DNA of 64,000 bases from positions 19,085-83,084 of the forward strand of contig WOGZ01000143.1 of assembly GCA_009733775.1 (NCBI GenBank), in the 5' to 3' direction. Made by a program: the position numbers and the translations under genes. Of this stretch, positions 55,329-64,000 are shown piece by piece. The notes beneath the pieces were generated by a model. That model ran no database searches. It was not told where the DNA came from and saw only the letters and a list, made by a program, of their open reading frames with translations. The stretch comes from Alectoria sarmentosa (Eukaryota > Ascomycota > Lecanoromycetes > Lecanorales > Parmeliaceae). How positions within the stretch are numbered: position 1 is the first letter of the stretch; each line of letters begins with the position of its first letter.

Positions 55329-57017
55329 ATGTCTACGCTTATCGAGACTGACGGCAAGGGAAACACCGCTCTGCCTACCGTCAAGCCATCCAGCGATATG
55401 TCCGATCAGGAAGCTGCCAAGACCTCGCCGGCCAAAGTGAGCAAAGGCTGGCGCTTCTGGCTCATCTTTCTCGCAGTCTGCGTCGCCACACTTGTCGTCG
55501 CCGTCGACGTCTCCATCGTATCTACCGCCCTTCCAACCATCGCCAACGACCTCCACTCAGCCGAACTCTTCGTTTGGGTCGCTAATGCCTACGTTCTCGC
55601 TACCACCGTTGTCCAGCCTGTCTATGGACAGATGGCCAACATTTTTGGTCGTCGCTCCTTGACAATAGTATCAGTGCTGCTTTTCATGCTCGGATCTGGC
55701 TTAGCTGGAGGGGCGAGCGACACCGCTATGCTTATTGCAGCTCGCGTGGTGCAGGGCCTTGGCGGAGGAGGCATTATCGCCCTCGGCGAAATCATCATCT
55801 GCGATCTTCTGCCGCTGCGAGAGCGAGGCCAATACAGTGGGTTAATCGCGGGGACGTATGCCATCGGTACAGTCATCGGCCCTGTCTTGGGTGGTGTATT
55901 TGTCCAACACGTCACCTGGCGCTGGGTTTTCTATATCAATCTACCAATCTGTGGCCTGGCCCTCGGCCTCATCGTCCCGTTTCTCAACCTCAAGTATCAT
56001 CGGCAGGGGACCATTTGGGACAGGGTGAAGCGTATCGACTGGATTGGTGCTATTTCGCTTACTGCTTCTGTTACCGCCATCCTCCTCGCTCTCGCTTGGG
56101 CCGGTACCAAGCACCCCTGGTCCTCTTGGAGGACAATCGTGCCACTCGTCTTCGGCTTCGCAGGCATGCTTTGCTTCTTGGCCCATCAATTTTCCAGCCT
56201 CGTTGCCGAACCCACCATGCCTCCCAGGCTCTTCTCCAACCGGACCTCCGTTTCCATTTTCCTCATGGCCTTCGTCCACGGTATTCTTCTCCTCTATGTC
56301 ACGTATTTCATGCCAGTCTATTTTCAAGCCGTCCGTGGCGCCACCCCTACACGCTCCGGCGTGGAAATCTTCCCCATTGCAACGACCATCGCCCCTGCAG
56401 CGGCTATCTCTGGCGTTTTGGTTACGGTCACAGGGAAGTATCGCCTCTACCATTTCTTGGGCTTCGTTCTCATGGCAGCCGGATGCGGTAGTCTATCAAC
56501 ACTAGACACACACTCAAGTACGGGTGCATGGATTGGCTTCCAACTGATGTTTGGTCTCGGAAACGGCATGGTCTTCAACACCATGATCCCACCCCTTCTG
56601 GCCAGTCTGCCATCTTCCGAGGTCGCCACCGCCACTGCAACCTGGACCTTCATGCGCTCCTTCGGTCAAATTTGGGGTATTGCCATTCCGAGCGCAATCT
56701 TCAACCAGCGCATTGACACTCTGGTTCATACACGCCTCTCCGCTTCCCCAGATATCGCCCAGTTACTGATCCGAGGTGGTGCTTACCAAAAAGCCACCGC
56801 GGCTTTCATAAGTAGTCTGCCCAAGAGTGACAACGTGCGCAGCATTGTGGAAAGTGTCTACGTGGATGCGCTCAAGACGGTGTGGTATGTCAGTATACCG
56901 TTTGCCGTCATCGGAATACCGATTGCTTTATTCGTCAAGAGTTACAAGTTGACGACTGAGCTGGAAACGGACTTTGGTATGAAGGACGAGGAGGGCCGAG
57001 GTGCGGGTGTCAGCTGA
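55329..57017 (+). CDS. MFS drug:proton antiporter, DHA2 (14-helix) type
   Basis: A single-exon frame of 562 residues from the Met at 55329 (MSTLIETDGKGNTALP). The open frame extends 97 codons further upstream without family features, so I prefer this start. Helix 1 carries the DHA2 signature VDVSIVSTALPTIAND. The loop 2-3 motif A is GQMANIFGRRS, the helix 5 antiporter motif is GPVLGG, and VVQGLGGGGI precedes it. Later helices include SVSIFLMAFVHGILLLYVTY and FQLMFGLGNGMVFNTM. These pumps sit in the plasma membrane and export toxic compounds or secondary metabolites. The gene is intact although it lies only about 640 bp from the RIP-saturated block. No partner biosynthetic genes are present. 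Confidence 0.93.
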   Translation: MSTLIETDGKGNTALPTVKPSSDMSDQEAAKTSPAKVSKGWRFWLIFLAVCVATLVVAVDVSIVSTALPTIANDLHSAELFVWVANAYVLATTVVQPVYGQMANIFGRRSLTIVSVLLFMLGSGLAGGASDTAMLIAARVVQGLGGGGIIALGEIIICDLLPLRERGQYSGLIAGTYAIGTVIGPVLGGVFVQHVTWRWVFYINLPICGLALGLIVPFLNLKYHRQGTIWDRVKRIDWIGAISLTASVTAILLALAWAGTKHPWSSWRTIVPLVFGFAGMLCFLAHQFSSLVAEPTMPPRLFSNRTSVSIFLMAFVHGILLLYVTYFMPVYFQAVRGATPTRSGVEIFPIATTIAPAAAISGVLVTVTGKYRLYHFLGFVLMAAGCGSLSTLDTHSSTGAWIGFQLMFGLGNGMVFNTMIPPLLASLPSSEVATATATWTFMRSFGQIWGIAIPSAIFNQRIDTLVHTRLSASPDIAQLLIRGGAYQKATAAFISSLPKSDNVRSIVESVYVDALKTVWYVSIPFAVIGIPIALFVKSYKLTTELETDFGMKDEEGRGAGVS

Positions 57018-57518
57018 AGGTGTTTGAGCAGACAAGCGAGCCGGGCCAAAAAAAGGAGCGAGACAATGCAGGTGGGCTGGTCAGCTTCGTGCATGTTATC
57101 TAAAAATGAGGTCTGCTGGGGCTTCAGCTGAACTCCTTGGCCTCATGGCCATATGTTCCATGGTCGGTCCCTCATGGCAATGGCTGTACAGCCGTAAAGC
57201 TGTAAAGAGAGGAGATACAGAGCAGCAGCGAGCACTATACTTAATCCTTCTACACTTGTTAACGGCTTTATACTCGACTTTGTCTCTTTCAGAGTCATAG
57301 CGTGCTTGGTCCCACCCTCCCGCACCATTACATCGCTGTTTCAGTTTTGACTTGTGCCGGTAGAGGCATGGTGATTTTCGGAGCGCTGAGGATGGCGATA
57401 TATTCTTATTCAAGTCGTTCAAACCTGGCGTTCAGGCCTCGTAATTGTGTCGAAATTCGGGCTCCCAGCCATGTTTCAGCTATGATCTATTGCGGGTGTC
57501 GGCTATGTCTTTCCAATA
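57018..57518. other. 3' flank of the MFS gene
   Basis: Normal base composition and no gene. A transition towards AT-rich DNA begins after this stretch. Confidence 0.4.
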
Positions 57519-57660
57519 TTAGTGCTTGCATACTCGAATGCACACGTCACACACAAAAATGGGGGCACACAAATGACGTAAGTAATGATTGGATCGTTTC
57601 AACTTCAGGGTTAGTAGCGATTAGAGACCTGAATAAATATATTCTCGTATTTCAGCGTTA
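57519..57660 (+). repeat. little-mutated copy of a repeat
   Basis: Aligns without gaps to 57938-58079 at a constant offset of 419 bp. In the last 120 bp I count about 39 differences, 33 of which are C-to-T or G-to-A going from this copy to the other. Confidence 0.85.
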
Positions 57661-57937
57661 AAGAATACTCTCATATTTATACGATATAGATTTAAAATAT
57701 AAGGGAAATTATATATAAGCGTGAGTAAATGAAATAAAAATGCAGTAACTTTAAAAGAAATGAAATCGAATATAAAGTTATTGTTTAATATAAAATATAT
57801 ATATATCGTTTTATTAAAACAATTATTTTGTTATTATAATCGCTTTTTAAAAACAATTTATGCGATAAATTATATATTATAATTATTATACTTTAACTTT
57901 TTATACAATTTTTCAATTTATAATTTCGATATAATAA

Positions 57938-58079
57938 TTAATATTTATATTTTTAAATATACACGTTATATTTAAAAATAAAAATATATAAATAACGTAA
58001 ATAATAATTAAATCGTTTTATTATTAAAATTAATAGCGAATAAAAAGTTAAATAAAAATATTTTTATATTTTAGCGTTA
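57938..58079 (+). repeat. RIP-mutated copy of 57519-57660
   Basis: Same length and register as its partner. Five of six CpG sites in the compared 120 bp survive, while nearly all other C and G have become T and A. Confidence 0.85.
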
Positions 58080-58530
58080 AGAAAAACTTTTAAGTTTTAA
58101 ATATAATTTGATAAAAATCGTCGCATTAACTTTATTTATATAAAAGATTTTAATATAATTATAAAGTAACGAAAATATAAGCGAGAAAAATTACTATATA
58201 TAAACGATAAAAATTAAATTTTCATTTATTTAATAACATAATTTTATCGTCGTTGAAATTAATTAATCGAATCGATATAATTATATCACGATGAAGAAAA
58301 TATTTAAAATAATTATTATTATTATATTTAATTTTTAAAATCTATCGAAAATGAGTTTTTTTTTTTTTTTTTAATAAATAATATATATTTATAATATTTA
58401 ATAACGAAAATAACGACGTCGATTATTTTTAAAATAAATATTTAAGTATTTTTATTACGTATATATTATTATTTATAATAACGATTATAAAAGTAATTTC
58501 TTATTTAAATAAATTTATTTTAAATATAAA

Positions 58531-58710
58531 TGTTACGAGCGTATTTTATTTAGCTTTATCGTTTACTCAATTTTATCGAATTTATCGACTTTAACGTGAT
58601 TTAAAAATTTATATATAATCGATCTTTTTTTTTTATATAATTTTTTAAACTTATTATTTTCGTTATATACATTTATATAATCTTAAATTTTATATTAATT
58701 TTAATATTAT
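58531..58710 (+). repeat. direct repeat inside the AT block, copy 1
   Basis: About 170-180 bp beginning near TTACGAGCG and containing ATTTATCGACTTTAACGT. It recurs in the same orientation at 61493-61660 with mostly C/T and G/A differences. Confidence 0.7.
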
Positions 58711-61492
58711 AATAAGTTTTCTTCGTACACTCACTCGACGAAGAAAAGTAACGAGTTTTTTTATTTTCTGCTCAAAATAAGCGATCGAGCCTGATAAAGA
58801 ATACGTTAAGTTTTTTTATTATATAAATATCTTATAAAAAAAACCTTTATCGCAATTTATATCATTCGAAAGAACATATATTATATTATTTAGATTTTCA
58901 ACGATAGTTTAATTTATTAAAAAACGAGTTTTATATCGTCTTTTAAAGATAATCTTCTTCGCTTCGCGTTATCAAGTTTTCTTATAAAGAATCGACGACG
59001 ATATAATAAAATCTCGTTATATACGTAACGAAATCGAAAAAACATTATTTAATTAATACGATGTTTTTACAATAACTTAATAGATAAATAAACGATTAAA
59101 TAACATTTTTATATAATTGTTTAAATATAAAGTCGAATTTCTTTGTTATAAAAAAATAGTTTAATATTATATTCACTTAGCTTTATAATTATTTCATTAA
59201 CATTCGACGAAGTTTAATATAATCGAAAGAATATTATTCAAAACATTTTTTTTTATAACGATTCAATTAATTTAAAAACGAAATTGCTATCGCTTTTATA
59301 AAGAAATTTATTGTTAATATTATATTCGTTACGTATATTATAAAATTTATTTTCGTCGCAAAGAGCAAAATATGTTACGAATTTGATTTAATAAAATTTA
59401 TTCTTATTGATAATATTGTTCAAAATATTCATTTTTAACATTTTTATTAAAGATATAAATTTTTTTATATTAATACATTATAAATTTTCTTTAATAATTT
59501 ATATTAACATTAAAATATATTTCTTTATAACGTCGATAATTTATATATCGTAATTAACTTTATTTTATTTATCAAAATCTACATATTCGTTATTCGTTTT
59601 TTAATTCGTCACGATTACGTATATTATAAATATAACGCTTTTTATTTACGAAAAACTTTTATCGACGATTTTAAAAGAATTAATTGAAGAATTAACTTAT
59701 AAATTAAAAATTATAAAATCAAAAATCGTTTGATAACATTATATTTTTTTCTTCGCCTTCGTTATGATATCTTAAAGCGCTGAAAACGCATCGATTTTTT
59801 ATTAAAATATATCGATCTTCTGCATTATTTTCGTCGCAATCTAAATAATTATTAAAATTTATATAATCATTTAAATTTATACTTAGTTTTAAATTATTTA
59901 ATTTATTTATTTTCAGCGATGATAGATTTAAATTTGAGGATTGAAAGCTATAAATTTAAAATAAGCTTTTTTTTAATAAAGATTATTATTTTATTAACGC
60001 ATTTTAAATTAATTATGTTATATCACGATTTGATAAAAAAGTAAGTAAGCACACGATGCATAAACGTCGAAACGCAATTACGAATTTATATTTTTTAATT
60101 AACGATGTTTTAAATCAACTTAGCGATTTATACGAAATATTTATTATATATTTAATATCACGCAAATCATTATATATACGAAAATTTAAAATAAGAAATA
60201 AAATAATTATTTTTCGAATTTTATTTAAAATTTATGAAATATAATAAAAATTAATCGAAACGTAATTTCGTAAATTATTTAAAATATAATATTATAAGAA
60301 AATTATAGAAAATATATATAATTATAAGCTTTAAAGAGAATTGAATATTTATATAATATAAAAATTATTTAACACGCGTTAATTTTTTTTAACGATTTAA
60401 TATAAAAGAAAAGATTATAAAGAAAGCGAATGCATTTATTAAATAATATTAATTAATAAAATTTAAAGCTGCAAATAAAGATCGTGATAAATACGTTATC
60501 ATTTCTCGCCTTAATTTAAAAGAATATCGACGTTGAAATTAGCTTCGCAGTTAAAAGCAAAGTTATATATTAATTAAATTTATTAACATTTAATTTTATT
60601 GAGAGATTTAATATCGTTAAAATAACATATAATTTAAATTTAAAGATTTTAATTCATAATTTTTAGTAGTTATTATATGTTAATATTAATAATATAAAAA
60701 ATACGATATTTTTAGCATTTTATGCGAGTAATTAATTAGTATACAATTCGATAAAATCTCGAATATATTGTTTTTAAACGATTTAAATTAATTTTTTATT
60801 TAAAAACAACGTCTCAAATTCGTTTTTTCGTCATTATAAAAACGATTATTTATAAATTTATTATTAAATAATAGCATTATATCAAGTTTATTAAATATAG
60901 CGCTTTTATTAATATATATATAAACGATATTCGAAAGTATATCATATAATTAATTAATTTCACTATCGCAGTTGATAAATTCGTTCGATATGATATTTTA
61001 TAAAAAAGATTACTTAAATTAATATTAAAATATATACGATATTTAAATAAGATTTAACGTTTACGACTCGAAATCAGTTAGATTAATTAAATTAAATTAT
61101 TTTATAAATTGTCTTATAGTTGCGATATTAGATTTTAAATAATTATTATATTATTAAAAACATCAAATTGCGCTTTTAATCATCATTTATTCAATTTTTC
61201 ATTAAATGTTTTTAAAATTAAAGTTTTATAACGTTATAATATTAGATTCGCGACGAAAATATCAGCGAGCGTTTTAAATATCATATCGATATCGTCGTTA
61301 TCGTCGAAGAAAAACGTTGTTAAAGTATCAAAAAGATTTTATTTTTATTAATATTTTTAACAAGCGAGCATACATATATAGCGATTTTGTTTAATAAAAA
61401 TTATAATCTTCGTGTTATCGATAAGAAAAATCTAAATCGATTTATAGCGATAAAGATTATCGTTATTCGAAAAAAGAGATAATATTACGAGC

Positions 61493-61660
61493 GTGTTTTA
61501 CTTAATTTTATCGCTTATTCAATTTTATCGAGTTTATCGACTTTAACGTAATTTAAAAACCTATATATAATCGATTTTTTTTTCTTTTACATAATTTTCT
61601 AAACTTATTATCTTTATTATATATATTTATATAATTTTAAATTTTATGCTAATTTTAATA
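61493..61660 (+). repeat. direct repeat inside the AT block, copy 2
   Basis: Partner of 58531-58710, about 2.96 kb downstream. The spacing and orientation would suit a RIP-degraded LTR pair or two fragments of one repeat family. Confidence 0.7.
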
Positions 61661-64000
61661 GTAAATAATATTAATTTGAAATAATTATTTTATAACTTCA
61701 TTAATTAATATATAAAAAAAAAATTATCGAATTTTTTATCGTTAAGATTTTTTATTAAGTATATAAATTCGCTTATTTTGAGAAAAACAATAAATGTAAA
61801 ATAAATAAAAAAAACGTATATAAAGTAACTTTTTATTAAATATTGCGATCGAATTATAACATTATTTATAAAAGAAGTATTTTTTTAAGAAAACATCTTT
61901 TTTTAATATTTATTCATTTTCGTAATCGATAAATATTAATTATTATTTTTCGCAATTGAGAGTTTTAAAATATAGTAAAATTTTCGTAATTTATATTAAT
62001 GTGAGCGAATTTAACGCTCGTCAAATAAAACTTGATTAATTTAAATTTAATTCGCTTATTATTAAATTTTATTATATAATTAAGTAATAAAATTATAATA
62101 ATCGAAAAAAAAATTTATAATCGCGTAATGTATAAATAAAATTATGAAATTTAATAAAGTTTAATATATTTTTAAGTTTTCGTGATTTAGTTTTATTAAA
62201 AAGAATCGAACAATTTTTCGCGATAGCGAAATTAAATAATAATATATTTTTGATAAATTACGTTTTTGTTAAAATTAATAAAAAGTTATATTATATAAAT
62301 GTATTAAATAAAATAATTAAGTGAAAAGAAAATATGTATGTAAAAAAAAGATATTTATATAAAAATCAACGTTTTTATTAAATCACGTTAAATTTAATCG
62401 AATAATGTTAAGAAAATTTGATATTAAAAAAAAAAACAATTTTATTAAAAATATAAAATACGCTTATAACATTATTTCTTCTTTCAAAAAGCGATATTTC
62501 AACGCTGTGAAAATCGAAGAAATGTGTTTATAATTTGTTTTATGTCTTCGAAACATCTAATTAATAATTATTTTCAATTTAAAAAAATAAACGATAATAA
62601 CGATAATGATTTATCGTAAGAAGTTCGTTAATAACATCGTCGATATTATAATATTTTATCGTTTTAAACGTTTAAAAATAACGTAATTTAATGAAAAATT
62701 AACGTTATAATCGTCGTTAAAGCATTTAAGTGTTTAATATTATTTAATATTTTACATTTTAAATAAAGAAAAGATCGTAAAAATTAAACGATATAGTTAA
62801 ATAAAACTTTTTTAATCGAATCGAGTCGTAAACGTTAAATCTTATTTAAAGTTCGTATATATTTTAATAATATTTTGAATAATATTTTTTTATAAATTAT
62901 TATATATGTGATATTAAATGAAATTAATAATAACGATTAAAAGATTTTAAGACGTCGTTAAAAAGTCTCGAAAAATGTTTATAATGTGAATAACGAAGAT
63001 CGCGTGTTCATTTGAACCTTGAATCGATATATCATCGTCGTCGACATCGATCGATTTTGTCGTTGAAAAAATAACGTGAAAACGCACGCACAATAATCGA
63101 AAGTTATATATAATCATCGTCGTTTATTATAACAACGACGATTATGAAAGAAAAAAAAGAAAAAGAAAAATAAATAATGAGATTTTTTTATAAATTAATC
63201 GTTAATTCAATCGAATAATGCTTAATCTTTTTATTTTAACTTATTTAAATATCTTTTATAAAGTCTTTTATTACGTTTTTTGCATTATCGAATTTATCTT
63301 CATTAATGTTATATTGAATTAAATCTTTATCGACGTTTTTTTATTTAAGTTTATATTTAAAACGATTTCATAATTTTTTTAAATTTAATATATTTTTAAT
63401 TACTCATTTTTTCTTATTTTTGACGATAATAATTTTAAAAAAAAATTTTTGATTAAATAATAAATTAATAACGACGAGATTTAAGAATTTAAGATAAAAA
63501 ACGTTATACTTTTTTTGATTTTAAATAATTTCAATTTATAAAAAAAATCGATAACGAATATAATTTTAAATAAATCGAATATTTTATTATTTAATTTTTT
63601 AAATGATTTATTTATAACGATGTTTTTATTATTAAAAAAAACGAAATCGTTTTTTTTAAACGTTATATCTTTTTTATAACGATTAATTTATTCGATTATC
63701 GTAAATTATGCTTTATTTAAATTATCGCGTATATAAACGAAAACGTCTTATATATAATCGATAATATTTTTTACTTTTATAACATTAAAACGTTTTCGAA
63801 TAATAACGTAATTAATAATATCAAAATTAAAGTTTATATAAAAATAAAAATCTTTATTTATATAAAAGAGCGATATATTAATAAAGATTAAAACATTATT
63901 ATTATTCGCAAATTCGATTATAAATATTCATTTAATTTAATCGTTTTATATATAATTATAATAAATACGCAAATAACGTTTTAAATCTTAATTATTTCGT

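Larger units (their letters stand above)
57661..64000. repeat. RIP-saturated AT-rich block
   Basis: From about 57660 to the window end the sequence is overwhelmingly A and T, rich in TpA, with almost no long frames. The remaining C and G occur mostly in CpG, and CpA, TpG and CpC are rare. This is the footprint of repeat-induced point mutation on old transposons. No gene can be recognised. The best frame (60056-60244) is random. A 20-T run lies at about 58352. The block could be a dead transposon cluster or a centromere-type region; the window ends inside it. Confidence 0.85.

Noticed and set aside
9751..57017. A secondary-metabolite gene cluster (GMC enzyme, AflR-like regulator, rhodopsin-domain protein, MFS pump)
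   Set aside because: There is no backbone synthase, the genes are spread over 47 kb with unrelated genes and repeats between them, and the regulator is broken.
60056..60244. Small gene in the AT block
   Set aside because: Ile/Asn/Lys/Tyr-rich random frame expected from AT-rich DNA.
57661..64000. Mitochondrial DNA inserted in the nucleus
   Set aside because: No mitochondrial gene frames or tRNAs are seen, CpG is retained, and part of the block aligns to adjacent normal-composition DNA by RIP-type changes.

Overview
The window is nuclear DNA of a filamentous ascomycete (Pezizomycotina). The evidence is: spliceosomal introns of about 50-65 nt with GTAAGT-type donors; fungal-specific families (HeLo, Clr5, AflR-type Zn2Cys6 regulator, fungal rhodopsin-domain membrane protein, acetate transporter of the GPR1/FUN34/YaaH family); and a 6.3 kb AT-rich block with the signature of repeat-induced point mutation (RIP). 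The class cannot be fixed from the sequence. One assembly gap (N) lies at about 8800-9409 inside C-rich low-complexity DNA. 

Layout. 1-7 kb: an AT-hook protein gene between decayed remnants, including a BTB gene. 7-9.75 kb: low-complexity DNA and the gap. 9.75-11.4 kb: an intact secreted GMC oxidoreductase resembling the flavin domain of cellobiose dehydrogenase. 12.5-19.3 kb: a broken cysteine-rich secreted protein gene, a glycosylated membrane/secreted protein, a remnant, and an F-box pseudogene with four frame changes. 20-29.6 kb: an orphan three-exon gene, a HeLo-domain gene with a zinc-cluster segment and one frame break, and an intact six-exon acetate transporter. 30.3-32.1 kb: a 1.47 kb LTR element with identical 129-bp LTRs and a 5-bp target duplication, carrying only a broken gag and nested between 22-bp inverted repeats. 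32.3-39.6 kb: an F-box gene, a remnant and a Clr5-ankyrin gene. 40.5-49.2 kb: an inverted-repeat element, an intact five-exon membrane protein, a broken alpha/beta hydrolase and an intact five-exon rhodopsin-domain protein. 50.3-53.8 kb: two copies of one MITE family, one with a perfect 10-bp target duplication, flanking an AflR-like regulator whose zinc cluster contains a stop codon. 55.3-57.0 kb: an intact DHA2-type MFS efflux pump. 57.66-64 kb: RIP-saturated DNA. 

How it fits together. This looks like an accessory, repeat-invaded region. The single-copy enzyme, transporter and membrane genes are intact (GMC, acetate transporter, rhodopsin-domain protein, five-exon membrane protein, MFS). 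Most genes of expandable families are broken by single-base shifts or in-frame stops (F-box, HeLo, BTB, Clr5-ankyrin, hydrolase, AflR-like, secreted protein). I see no coherent pathway or biosynthetic cluster. The clearest novel signal is a 142-bp segment at the edge of the AT block together with its RIP-mutated copy 419 bp away. Aligned by hand, the pair shows that almost every C and G was converted except those in CpG.
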